From: Roseburia sp. CAG:10041_57
GTDB lineage: Bacteria; Bacillota; Clostridia; Lachnospirales; Lachnospiraceae
Direction: 5' to 3'
Assembly: GCA_001916965.1 (NCBI GenBank)
Contig: MNTL01000076.1
Coordinates: 1 to 30,297, forward strand
Length of the DNA stretch: 30,297 nt
Shown: positions 8,686-16,121 of the stretch, in pieces
Layout: each line of letters starts with the position of its first letter
Position numbering within the stretch: position 1 is the stretch's first letter
Position numbers and translations under genes: made by a program
The notes under the pieces: generated by a model
What the model saw: only the letters and a program-made list of their open reading frames with translations
What the model was told of the DNA's origin: nothing
The model's database searches: none

Positions 8686-9013
8686 ATAAAATTACTCCTT
8701 CTTTATGAATATTGGCATAAAACGGATAATTCACGATCCATTTTGGGAAGTGTTCCTCACTCTTTGCAATCGGTTTTATATCCAGTTCATTGTCTAAATT
8801 AAAATCATATGTCATATACGATAGTTTCTGGCTATATGCCTTTAAATCCATATCTGACAAATCGAGTAATATCATGATATCTATATCTGAATCCAATCTA
8901 TAATCACCTCTGGCATAAGAACCATATAAAATCACTTGTCTTAAATGTGTTCCATATATCTTCTTAACTTGTAATACATATTGTTCCATCAATTTTCTCT
9001 TTGCAGGTGCCAT
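8672..9013 (-). CDS. Minimal nucleotidyltransferase (MNT/MntA-like antitoxin type)
   Basis: A 113-residue pol-beta-fold nucleotidyltransferase. The active-site motif GSYARGDYRLDSDIDIMILL gives G-S-x10-D-x-D, with a later acidic strand ELDIKPI supplying the third carboxylate. All catalytic residues are present. Proteins of this type pair with HEPN RNases; characterised examples AMPylate or otherwise adenylate the HEPN toxin. Here only a broken partner follows, so this may be an orphan antitoxin. ATG 9013 has AAAGGAG six bases upstream. The 164-base spacer upstream is AT-rich and shows no sure promoter. Confidence 0.85.
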   Translation of the reverse strand: MAPAKRKLMEQYVLQVKKIYGTHLRQVILYGSYARGDYRLDSDIDIMILLDLSDMDLKAYSQKLSYMTYDFNLDNELDIKPIAKSEEHFPKWIVNYPFYANIHKEGVILYGAA

Positions 9014-9176
9014 AGTCTTCTCCTTTCCTGAACAGGATATTTTCAGATTTCATCTATGATTTCTTTACTTACAGTATATCTTTTATGAACTTTCATTACA
9101 ACCATTTTCCTAATATAAAGTATGCAATTGTCAAGGTTCATTTGTTTATTTCAGCAAGCCTTTTAAGCGGCTTAAC

Positions 9177-10217
9177 TTACTTCTCCATACGTATCTGTGC
9201 TTCTTCATGTGTTGCTCCACTGTCTACCACATGATATGTTCTGATTGCTTCTTTCTCCATCTTCTGCTGCATATATAATGCGTCATATTCTGCACGTCTG
9301 ACATGATACTGTGTATCCTGCAACAGTCTTCTGTTTGCGGCTATTGTATCTGATACCAGACCAATCACGAATGTTACAAAGCCCATAATCAACAATGTGC
9401 TCGCCAATATCAGGGATTGTACATGTCCCGCAGATGTGCCTGTAATAACGAAATAAAGATATCTCAGGATAAAGATAAGCCCAACTCCGGAGGGCAACAG
9501 CATCAGATAGGTAAACGTCTTGAGCGGCTTGTACATCATATAAGCCCGTAGAATCGTTACCATAGATTTCTTAACATATCCCCAGATACTCTTGAACAAT
9601 CTGGATGGGCGCAGTTCACCATTGGTATGAATCGGTACACTGGTGATTGCCAGCTTCTCACGTCCAGCCTGTACAATGGTTTCCAGAGTATAGGTGTAGT
9701 CATTTACTACATTAATCCTCATAGCTGCTTCTCTGCTCAGTGCACGGAAGCCACTGGGAGCATCCGGTATATCTGTCGCAGATGCCTTACGTACAGCCCA
9801 GCTTCCCAAATGCTGCAGCTTCTTCTTGATTAATGAGAAATGCTCTGTATCATCAATAGGTCTGGCGCCTACGACATAATCAGCCTTTCCATCCAGTATT
9901 GGTTTAATGAGCGTAACTATATCTTCTGCACAATACTGATTATCCGCATCTGTATTCACGATAATATCCGCCCCCTGCCTAAGGCATTCATCCAGTCCTG
10001 CCATGAAGCCTTTTGCCAGTCCTTTATTCTGGGTAAAATTCACTACATGATGCACGCCCCATTTTTTTGCAACCTCTACAGTATTATCCTTGCTTCCATC
10101 ATTAATAATCAGATATTCAATCTCATCAATTCCATCTAAATGCTTTGGTAAATCATTCAACGCGATTTCCAGTGTTTCTGCCTCGTTATAACATGGTATC
10201 TGAATAATTAATTTCAT
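9177..10217 (-). CDS. DPM1-like family 2 glycosyltransferase with C-terminal membrane anchors
   Basis: A 346-residue polyprenyl-phosphate sugar synthase type. The N-terminal GT-A domain has IIQIPCYNE, LIINDGSKDNT, NKGLAKG and TDADNQY, which carries the D-x-D for metal and nucleotide sugar. DAPSGFRALSR and the region to about residue 220 are typical of DPM1/GtrB enzymes. Two hydrophobic segments near residues 235-260 and 270-295 anchor it. Such enzymes move a sugar from a nucleotide donor to undecaprenyl phosphate, for later use by GT-C transferases outside the membrane. It lies in one direction with a GT-C-like gene, which fits that pathway. ATG 10217 has GAGGGG ten bases upstream. Codon and base use are unlike the AT-rich block to its left. 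Confidence 0.9.
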   Translation of the reverse strand: MKLIIQIPCYNEAETLEIALNDLPKHLDGIDEIEYLIINDGSKDNTVEVAKKWGVHHVVNFTQNKGLAKGFMAGLDECLRQGADIIVNTDADNQYCAEDIVTLIKPILDGKADYVVGARPIDDTEHFSLIKKKLQHLGSWAVRKASATDIPDAPSGFRALSREAAMRINVVNDYTYTLETIVQAGREKLAITSVPIHTNGELRPSRLFKSIWGYVKKSMVTILRAYMMYKPLKTFTYLMLLPSGVGLIFILRYLYFVITGTSAGHVQSLILASTLLIMGFVTFVIGLVSDTIAANRRLLQDTQYHVRRAEYDALYMQQKMEKEAIRTYHVVDSGATHEEAQIRMEK

Positions 10218-10248
10218 TCGTTTTTATCCCCTCTCACTTTTGTACTCA

Positions 10249-10740
10249 CTAATTCTCTTCTCTGTTCTTCTTCACCGCTGACACAATGCCTACACCAAAA
10301 ATCGCAATTACCAATACCACAATAATGCTTCCCCATATCATTCGATTTCTCTTCTGACGCTGCAATTCCAGCATTTCTTCATATATGCTCTCGTAGTCAT
10401 TTCCAATACTGTTAAATTCTGCATTCAATGTATCTACATTTCCAATAGGAGTTAATGCATTTATTGGGACATACCCTGTCTTGTCTCCTTTTGAAACCGT
10501 ACACCACTCACCATCCGTATAAGCAGTAACCATGACTGTATCTCCTGCCACAAGTTCCTGCACTTCTTCCGCAGATTCTGACGCATTTTCTCTCATCTGC
10601 GTATTTTCATTTACCTGATAGAAGCTGTTTACCGTAATTTCTGTCTTCTCTGCTGCATAACAATTCGAGAGATTGTACAATACTCCCACCAGCATAATAA
10701 ATACAGCCATCATTATTTGTATCCATGTTTTCTTTTTCAT
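10249..10740 (-). CDS. Membrane-anchored extracellular SH3b-domain protein
   Basis: A 163-residue protein. A signal peptide (hydrophobic 7-22, ending near NCYAAE) is followed by one bacterial SH3 domain at about 35-95, with N-MRENAS and DGEWCTVSKGDKTGYVP as typical strands. Next come an acidic helix EEMLELQRQKR and a single membrane segment near 135-155 with a basic tail. The SH3 domain therefore faces outward and may bind peptidoglycan or another surface polymer. ATG 10740 is chosen over 10758 because AGGAGA lies nine bases before it. It sits 25 bases after the GT-C-like gene and 31 bases before the DPM1-like gene, so it belongs to their operon. Its exact partner is unknown. Confidence 0.8.
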   Translation of the reverse strand: MKKKTWIQIMMAVFIMLVGVLYNLSNCYAAEKTEITVNSFYQVNENTQMRENASESAEEVQELVAGDTVMVTAYTDGEWCTVSKGDKTGYVPINALTPIGNVDTLNAEFNSIGNDYESIYEEMLELQRQKRNRMIWGSIIVVLVIAIFGVGIVSAVKKNREEN

Positions 10741-10765
10741 AATTTTGTTTCTCCTCATTTATCTT

Positions 10766-12460
10766 TCATTCATTATAGAAAATAGCCAGATGCCCCATAA
10801 CACGCCAATAAGCATATTGATTTTTTAACTCATCAAGCCCACTGTATAAATAATCTGTAATAACCAGATCATTCTCTGCAATGTCCTTTTTATCGTAAAT
10901 TAAATAAATCTTCGTATTGCGTAGGCGAAATTGTAAATTATCTGCCAGACATCTGTCTCCTTCCTGGATATATACAAGTCTGTCATGATGTTCCATTTCT
11001 TTCTCTGCAATATCAATAAGCTGCATATCCCTGAAATTTGCCAGCTGTGTTGCTGATGAGAATGTTGCTGCCAGATGAATCCCCAGAAATAATTCCATTG
11101 CCATGATGATGGCAACTAATACAGGTAATTTCCTGCTATTGCTTATTCGAAGTATAAATATAACGAATATCATCAATATTATAGAAACGATATATGCCAT
11201 AATATGAAATGTTGCAGGATTGAAATCTGCTCCGTTATATAAATAACTGATTCCCAATATCATATATGCATGTATATTGGTCTGGTGATATTTATCTATG
11301 ATATATATGATCAGTCCCAATACAGGTAATTGAAGAATTGCAATACTCAAAGCAGGTTTTACAATATGCCTGTTTTCCATAACACCTATACAGCCCAGCA
11401 CCATAAGAATCGGCAGGATTTGTTCATTGTACCGTCCATAAGTTAATCCATCAATTCTTCCACCTATGCCTGTAGTATAGATAGCTGTTACCGCTATCTC
11501 ACCTGCTGTTGCTAATAATATAAAGAGATATATGAGCTTCTTTTGTTGCCACAATCTTTTGAAGCATACATATACGCCCCAGTAGAACAACCCAAAACTT
11601 GCAAGCCCCAGATACCATAGCTTGCATATGGCGCTGATGAGTAGATTCCTGAAGCCTGTTAATGTGAATATGCCTTTTATCTTAGCTGTTTGTCCATTAT
11701 AGTCGTTATAGGCTATGACTTCTTTTGCGGTGTCCGTATAGATATTTTGAGTTATATATGCTTTTATTCTGTCTGCTATCATAAATAGCAATGCGAGTGC
11801 AATAATAACAGCTGCTATTTTTATCCAGTTCTTTGTGCTATTACCAATGTGCATAAAAGCATAGATGCCCAATGTAATAACTGCTGCTATCAGTATTGCT
11901 ACGGTTCTCATATGTACCGTATATATGTAAATAAGCGAAATAATCAGTGCGACTAATATTCCCGGCTTATGATTGTCTAAATAAAGCGTCATCAGCATAC
12001 ATATGATAATGTACATACTCATAACTACGATCTCTGTCATGGTAGATCTCGAATAGTGTAACCATGACGGATACAAAATGGCGATCCCCGTAATCAGAAC
12101 CAGAGAAATCGTCTTCTGTCTCTCTTCCTGTAATCTCATGATATTTTTAAGCAACACAAAATAAGCTAATATCATAAGTAGGAAATTAACTGTAACCGCT
12201 GCCCTATAAGCAACTATTGAATCTTGAAAAATCTGAAATATGGGGTAAAGAATAAGAGTATATCCAAAGGAATAATAAGAACCAAGTGATACGATATCAG
12301 ACCAGTCACATCCTGAAAGTGTCGCTGCATATGTCCAATATCCGAATTCATCCGGGATCAGTTCGAAACTGTAGATTTGATAAATGCTATACATATAATA
12401 GCAGAATAATAACAATACAAAGATAAATAGATCTTTAGTTGTCCCGGTCTTCTTCCTCAT
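10766..12460 (-). CDS. Polytopic GT-C-like membrane protein, paralogue of the 255-2072 product
   Basis: A 564-residue protein with 12 or so hydrophobic segments and a soluble C-terminal end from about residue 480. The first outside loop reads LIPDEFGYWTYAATLSG followed by CDWS; D37-E38 is the place where GT-C enzymes carry the catalytic carboxylate. The loop, YSFGY and the C-terminal tail match the 605-residue protein at the window's left end. It probably transfers a sugar from an undecaprenyl-phosphate donor, which the adjacent DPM1-like enzyme could make. ATG 12460 has GGGG about 14 bases upstream, a long spacing. It is in one direction with the secreted-protein gene 97 bases upstream and may be read from the same XRE-controlled promoter. 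Confidence 0.78.
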   Translation of the reverse strand: MRKKTGTTKDLFIFVLLLFCYYMYSIYQIYSFELIPDEFGYWTYAATLSGCDWSDIVSLGSYYSFGYTLILYPIFQIFQDSIVAYRAAVTVNFLLMILAYFVLLKNIMRLQEERQKTISLVLITGIAILYPSWLHYSRSTMTEIVVMSMYIIICMLMTLYLDNHKPGILVALIISLIYIYTVHMRTVAILIAAVITLGIYAFMHIGNSTKNWIKIAAVIIALALLFMIADRIKAYITQNIYTDTAKEVIAYNDYNGQTAKIKGIFTLTGFRNLLISAICKLWYLGLASFGLFYWGVYVCFKRLWQQKKLIYLFILLATAGEIAVTAIYTTGIGGRIDGLTYGRYNEQILPILMVLGCIGVMENRHIVKPALSIAILQLPVLGLIIYIIDKYHQTNIHAYMILGISYLYNGADFNPATFHIMAYIVSIILMIFVIFILRISNSRKLPVLVAIIMAMELFLGIHLAATFSSATQLANFRDMQLIDIAEKEMEHHDRLVYIQEGDRCLADNLQFRLRNTKIYLIYDKKDIAENDLVITDYLYSGLDELKNQYAYWRVMGHLAIFYNE

Positions 12461-12517
12461 GCTGTAAATATGTTCCCCTTAATATAATCTAAAAATTATT
12501 TCCCCTGATTGTAATAT

Positions 12518-12544
12518 CCGAGCAGATGTAGTGCATCTGCCCGG
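12518..12544 (-). other. Intercistronic hairpin between the secreted-protein gene and the GT-C-like gene
   Basis: An 11-base arm (12518-12528) pairs with 12534-12544 around a 5-base loop, with one G-U pair. Neither side has a T-run, so simple termination is unlikely. A hairpin at this place could stabilise the upstream message or mark a processing site, making the secreted protein more abundant than the downstream enzymes. This is inference. Confidence 0.45.
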
Positions 12545-12556
12545 GTAAATTTTACA

Positions 12557-13210
12557 TTATTTTGCAATAATTGCATATGTACCAAGACCAGCCTGTACTG
12601 CGAATGTTACAGTTGTAGGATCTGTATCCTGATCTTCAAGAATTGTTGTAGCTCCGCCTGGCTGTACGCAGATTGCAGAATATGTCTTAGTTGTATCTGC
12701 TGTCTTAGGAAGACCAGCCTTCAGTGCTACACTACCATTTGAAAGTGTAACCCACTTGCCATTCTGCTTAGCACCAAGGTCAATATTTAATGTAGATACT
12801 AAATCAGCACCGCCAAGTGCTTCGATAGCTGCATTTACGCTTACCATGGCTGCAGTACTCTTCTTCTGATCTGTATCATAGATAATGATTGCTGCTTTCT
12901 GTCCACTTGTTAAGCTTAATGCTGCTGCTAAATCTGCTGCAGGAGTAGTTACTGCTACACCTTTTAAAGATTCTGCTGCATATACGCCAGCGATAGATGT
13001 CTGAACAGCTACGCCACCAACCTTTACAGATGCACCTGCAGACTGGCTATTAGCCTCTGCATATGTAGCTGGTGTTGAAGTCTCCTGTGTTGTAGAACTG
13101 GATGAGCTTCCGCTTCCTGCGTTCTCTGTTGTTGCACATACAGTCATGGCTGATACCATTACCATAGTTGCTGCAAGGGTTGCAGCTAATACTTTCTTCA
13201 TACTTCTCAT
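12557..13210 (-). CDS. Secreted protein of unknown function with Ser/Thr-rich N-terminal linker
   Basis: A 217-residue exported protein. The signal peptide is MRSMKKVLAATLAATMVMVS with cleavage near VCATT. A low-complexity linker GSGSSSSSTTQETSTPAT follows at about 33-50. The remainder is Ala/Val/Thr-rich with two beta-rich parts: about 60-130 (VKVGGVAVQTSIAG and onward) and 140-217 (KWVTLSNGSVALKAGLPKT and a final AGLGTYAIIAK). No lipobox, LPXTG signal or catalytic motif is visible. ATG 13210 has AGGAGG nine bases upstream. It is the first gene after a good promoter overlapped by a palindromic operator, so it is probably controlled by the divergent XRE protein. The Ser/Thr linker is a possible glycosylation target for the downstream enzymes; that is speculation. 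Confidence 0.75.
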   Translation of the reverse strand: MRSMKKVLAATLAATMVMVSAMTVCATTENAGSGSSSSSTTQETSTPATYAEANSQSAGASVKVGGVAVQTSIAGVYAAESLKGVAVTTPAADLAAALSLTSGQKAAIIIYDTDQKKSTAAMVSVNAAIEALGGADLVSTLNIDLGAKQNGKWVTLSNGSVALKAGLPKTADTTKTYSAICVQPGGATTILEDQDTDPTTVTFAVQAGLGTYAIIAK

Positions 13211-13323
13211 TGGATTGTTCCTCCTCGTTGTTTTTTGGGGTTTGTGAGTACCCGTTAATTTTTTCTTTTTGTGCCTGACTCTGATGTATATTAGGCATTC
13301 TCTCGGAAACCTAATTTATTAAT

Positions 13324-13356
13324 ATTATAAACTTAACATGCGCTATTTTCAATAGC
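13324..13356 (-). promoter_or_regulatory. Promoter of the secreted-protein gene with a 15-bp operator over the -35 box
   Basis: On the minus strand TTGAAA (complement of 13347-13352) and TATAAT (complement of 13324-13329) are 17 bases apart, a near-consensus sigma-A promoter. The -35 box lies inside the perfect palindrome GCTATTTTCAATAGC (13342-13356). A repressor bound there would block RNA polymerase. The divergent XRE gene is the obvious candidate regulator. Confidence 0.7.
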
Positions 13357-13368
13357 ATTTTACAAATT

Positions 13369-13381
13369 ATGCTATTTTAGT
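13369..13381. repeat. 13-bp direct repeat, copy 1, beside the first operator
   Basis: ATGCTATTTTAGT at 13369-13381 is repeated exactly at 13513-13525. Each copy begins with one GCTAT half-site of the palindromes and lies 29 and 21 bases from the start of a full palindrome. This looks like a weaker secondary binding site. Confidence 0.55.
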
Positions 13382-13493
13382 TATATTGCTCACAAATTTC
13401 GTGCCATGATTTTTATCATAATTTATTTTTATGTATAGTATTCTCTCTTTTTTACAATATTAAAATCATACTTATAAATTACATTTACTTTGT

Positions 13494-13525
13494 GCTATAT
13501 TAAATAGCTTATATGCTATTTTAGT
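13494..13525. promoter_or_regulatory. Second XRE operator candidate, upstream of the regulator gene
   Basis: The palindrome GCTATATTAAATAGC (13494-13508) has the same GCTAT-N5-ATAGC form as the one at 13342-13356. It is followed by copy 2 of the 13-bp repeat (13513-13525). It lies about 85 bases before the XRE start, a place suited to autoregulation. A further inverted repeat TAACAA-N6-TTGTTA is at 13544-13561. The rest of the 380-base spacer (13211-13592) is AT-rich with nothing else I can support. Confidence 0.6.
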
Positions 13526-13592
13526 GAGCCTTTTCTTTTCTATTAACAAGTATAATTGTTAAATACTGATAATTTGGAAGGGAATGTAATAT

Positions 13593-13997
13593 ATGACTGG
13601 TAATTCACTTGGTACTTATTTAAAATCATTACGCAAAAGCAACGGCTATTCTCAGGAATTTGTGGCTTCCAGTCTAAATATTATAAGGCAGACTTATTCT
13701 CACTATGAAACAGGTCGTATCATTCCTCCTGTTGATTCTTTATACAATCTTGCAATGCTGTATCATATTTCCTCCGATGTCCTGCTTGGCTATGCAATGG
13801 AGGATCTGTCTACTAAGGAGAATGGCAACAGGCACTTTACCTCTATCTCGTCTGCCGGCTGTGCGCCTGCGACTCCCGTAATCTCACCTCAGGACAGTGA
13901 ATTGTTAAGCTACTATCACCAGCTGGATCTGCGTGACCAGGAAGATATTCTGGATTTTATCAAATTAAAAGCAAACAAAAAAAGAATGCCCCACTAG
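13593..13997 (+). CDS. XRE-family transcriptional regulator
   Basis: A 134-residue DNA-binding protein. Residues 6-62 form a Cro/C1-type helix-turn-helix: LGTYLKSLRKSNGYSQEFVA, then the recognition region RQTYSHYETGRIIPP, then LYHISSDVLLGY. A linker of 40 residues leads to a C-terminal helical part DSELLSYYHQLDLRDQEDIL that probably mediates dimerisation. The size is normal for this class. It is divergent from the secreted-protein operon and flanked by two identical-format palindromes, so it most likely represses that operon and itself. ATG 13593 has GGAAGGGA about ten bases upstream. The coding end also encodes the T-run and stem of the ANTAR-gene terminator on the other strand, and its TAG shares bases with the opposing stop. 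Confidence 0.88.
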   Translation: MTGNSLGTYLKSLRKSNGYSQEFVASSLNIIRQTYSHYETGRIIPPVDSLYNLAMLYHISSDVLLGYAMEDLSTKENGNRHFTSISSAGCAPATPVISPQDSELLSYYHQLDLRDQEDILDFIKLKANKKRMPH

Positions 13998-14005
13998 GAG
14001 CATTC
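13977..14005 (-). terminator. Intrinsic terminator of the glnA-ANTAR operon, embedded in the XRE gene end
   Basis: On the minus strand GAATGCTCC (14005-13997) pairs with GGGGCATTC (13992-13984) around a four-base loop, with one G-T pair. It is followed by seven T residues (13983-13977). The loop contains the CTA that is the ANTAR stop, and the T-run is the lysine codons of the XRE gene read backwards. Confidence 0.8.
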
Positions 14006-14548
14006 CTGCATCATGGACAGCACCATCTGCGCTGTCTCTACCATACTTGTACTGTTGTCCATACTATGTTTCTGAAGATATCTGTGAGCTTCCTCTTCGG
14101 TCATGTTATTCCGTCCCATGAGAAGCTCTTTTGCTTTTGCAATCGTTGCTGCTTCTTCCTCATTACGCTGTCTGGGTTTCTCCCTCAGCTTCTTCTTACG
14201 TCTCACCAGATTCTGGGACATCATGCCTACGGTGCTGATCAGTTCATGTACTTTAAGGGGCATACCCAGTCCGATCATATTGCCGCCTTCCACTTCTGAG
14301 AGAAGTCTCTGGGAAGCCATAAGCAGTATTTCAAAGCCTCCCGGAACGTTCTGCTGTAATTCTGAACAGATCATATCTGCCAGCCTGTAACCGCAGATTA
14401 TGATTCCATCATGAAATTCATCCGCATAGCTTAATGCCTGGGCGCCCGATGTACAGACAGCGGTCACGCCAAATCCATTTTTCACCAGAATATTCTTGAT
14501 GCTTTTGGCATCCTCTATTTTGGCAAAAGCTACGATGATATTAGTCAC
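13994..14548 (-). CDS. ANTAR-domain RNA-binding antiterminator (NitR/NasT-like)
   Basis: A 184-residue two-domain protein. The N-terminal 120 residues resemble a response-regulator receiver fold (NIIVAFAKIEDAKSIKNILV at the start) but lack a clear phospho-acceptor Asp pattern. The C-terminal ANTAR domain at about 125-182 has EEEAATIAKAKELLMGRNNM followed by TEEEAHRYLQKHSMDNS. ANTAR proteins bind paired hexaloop RNA hairpins and prevent termination, often of nitrogen-metabolism genes. A similar gene (nitR) follows glnA in Clostridium saccharobutylicum, as I recall. The start is GTG 14548, with GGAGG seven bases upstream. It lies 40 bases after glnA, with a small hairpin (14566-14585) in the gap. 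I could not find a canonical pair of hexaloop hairpins in this window. Confidence 0.85.
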   Translation of the reverse strand: MTNIIVAFAKIEDAKSIKNILVKNGFGVTAVCTSGAQALSYADEFHDGIIICGYRLADMICSELQQNVPGGFEILLMASQRLLSEVEGGNMIGLGMPLKVHELISTVGMMSQNLVRRKKKLREKPRQRNEEEAATIAKAKELLMGRNNMTEEEAHRYLQKHSMDNSTSMVETAQMVLSMMQECS

Positions 14549-14565
14549 TGATACACCTCCTAATC

Positions 14566-14585
14566 ATGTCATTTACCTCTGACAT
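14566..14585 (-). other. Small intercistronic hairpin between glnA and the ANTAR gene
   Basis: ATGTCA (14566-14571) pairs with TGACAT (14580-14585) around an eight-base loop, four bases after the glnA stop. There is no T-run. It could be a weak pause or processing signal. Confidence 0.35.
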
Positions 14586-14588
14586 TAT

Positions 14589-15929
14589 TTAGAATTTGTA
14601 CAGATAAGACTCGATTTCCCAGTTGGTCACCTGGCTGTCATATTCTTTCCATGCTGCAATCTTGGATTCGTAGTACTGGTCAAATACTCTGTCACCTACC
14701 AGATCCTTGAGCAGGGTATCCTTCTTCATTTCCATGCAGGCATCGAGAAGGTCTGTAGGAAGCTTCTCCAGCCCTCTTGCCTGTGCCTCATCCTCTGACA
14801 GGATATTGATGTTGTCCTGTACTTCTGCAGGTGGCTCAATCTGGTTCCTGATTCCATCCAGTCCAGCCATGAGACATGCGGCAAAAGCCAGATATGGATT
14901 GGCAGCCGGATCCGGACTTCTCAATTCAATTCTTGTATGCTCTCCGCGCATATTCGGCACACGGATCAGTGTATTGGCTCCTAATGTGCTCCATGCCACA
15001 TATACAGGTGCTTCGAATCCTGGCTTTAATCTCTTATAGGAATTTACCAGTGGATTGGTTACTGCGCAGATTCCCTTCACATGCTTCATCACGCCGCCCA
15101 TGAAGTAATACGCCTCTTTGCTGAGTCCGTTCTCTCCATTTGGGTCATCAAATATATTTCTGCCGTCTTTACGCAATGACATGTTGATGTGCATACCGGA
15201 ACCGCAGAATTCCTTTCTTGGCTTTGGCATAAAGGTTGCATGTAAGCCGTGATGCTTTGCGATTGTCTTTACAGCCAGTTTAAAAGTCATAATGTTATCC
15301 GCTGTTGTCAGTGCCTCGTCATACCTGAAATCCACTTCATGCTGGGAAGGTGCTTTCTCATGATGGGAAGCCTCTACTACAAATCCCATGTCTTCCAGTG
15401 TCAGCACGATATCTCTTCTTGCATTTTCACCATTATCCAGAGGTCCCATGTCAAAGAATCCCGCCTGCTCGTTGGTGATTGTAGTAGGTCTGCCATTTTC
15501 ATCCGCATTGAAAAGGAAGAACTCGCACTCAGGCCCTACGTCAAAGGTGTAACCCATCTTAGCAGCCTCTTTGATTGCCTTCTTCAGGACATATCTGCAG
15601 TCACTTTCAAAAGGCGTTCTGTCTGCACGGTATACATCACAGATAAACCTGGCTACCTTGCCCTGCTGTGGACGCCATGGAAAAATCGTAAATGTATTCA
15701 GGTCCGGATACAAAAACATATCTGCATTGTCGGTAGGCAGCATACCTTCTACCAATGTACAGTCAAACATACAGTCATTATTCAGTGCCTTCTCCAGCTG
15801 GCTTGACGTAATTGCCACGTTCTTAAAATTACCCTCAATATCCGTAAACTGCATACGGATAAATTCTACGTCTTCATCTTCTACCATATTGATGATATCT
15901 TGTTTTGTATACTTCTGCATTGTTTCCAT
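14589..15929 (-). CDS. glnA: Type I glutamine synthetase family protein with altered active-site residues
   Basis: A 446-residue GSI-alpha-length protein, close to the 444 residues of Bacillus GlnA. Family motifs are MQFTDIEGNFKNV (26-38), GPECEFFLF (132-140), MPKPRKEFCGSGMH (ATP-binding pattern, 234-247), TNPLVNSYKRL, FEAP flap (305-308) and RSPDPAANPYLAF. It should join glutamate and ammonia using ATP. Odd residues stand out. Where Bacillus has FDGSSIEGFVR62 this protein has FDCTLVEGMLP65. Where Bacillus has SAQNR316SPLIR it has STLGANTLIR, so the arginine equivalent to Salmonella R339 is an alanine (A318). Feedback control and perhaps substrate choice may differ. It heads an operon with an ANTAR regulator. 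ATG 15929 has AGGA five bases upstream; ATG 15920 is also possible. Confidence 0.85.
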   Translation of the reverse strand: METMQKYTKQDIINMVEDEDVEFIRMQFTDIEGNFKNVAITSSQLEKALNNDCMFDCTLVEGMLPTDNADMFLYPDLNTFTIFPWRPQQGKVARFICDVYRADRTPFESDCRYVLKKAIKEAAKMGYTFDVGPECEFFLFNADENGRPTTITNEQAGFFDMGPLDNGENARRDIVLTLEDMGFVVEASHHEKAPSQHEVDFRYDEALTTADNIMTFKLAVKTIAKHHGLHATFMPKPRKEFCGSGMHINMSLRKDGRNIFDDPNGENGLSKEAYYFMGGVMKHVKGICAVTNPLVNSYKRLKPGFEAPVYVAWSTLGANTLIRVPNMRGEHTRIELRSPDPAANPYLAFAACLMAGLDGIRNQIEPPAEVQDNINILSEDEAQARGLEKLPTDLLDACMEMKKDTLLKDLVGDRVFDQYYESKIAAWKEYDSQVTNWEIESYLYKF

Positions 15930-15931
15930 AT

Positions 15932-16043
15932 CCTTCCTATTATAATGCGCTATAGTGCATATATTGTGCGTTATAATCTGTTATTTTTAGAATATATTAT
16001 TAACTTTTCATAAATAATAACAAGTTATGTCGTTCTTTGTCAA
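15932..16043 (-). promoter_or_regulatory. glnA promoter and folded leader
   Basis: TTGACA (complement of 16038-16043) and TATTAT (complement of 16014-16019) are 18 bases apart. The leader ends in a fold where ATTATAACGC pairs imperfectly with GCGCATTATAAT, next to the ribosome site. Inside it is a near-palindrome GCGCTATAGTGC. It is not the ANTAR two-hexaloop type, and may be an operator or a hairpin that affects initiation. Confidence 0.5.
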
Positions 16044-16121
16044 CCACTGTTGCGATAAAACACATCATATTCCTCCCCTCTATTTCATATGATGTATAGA
16101 AAAAGAGTTTGGAGTCTTTTT

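Noticed and set aside
9125..9180. Terminator after the DPM1-like gene
   Set aside because: Only a five-base AAGCC/GGCTT stem without a T-run is present, too weak to call.
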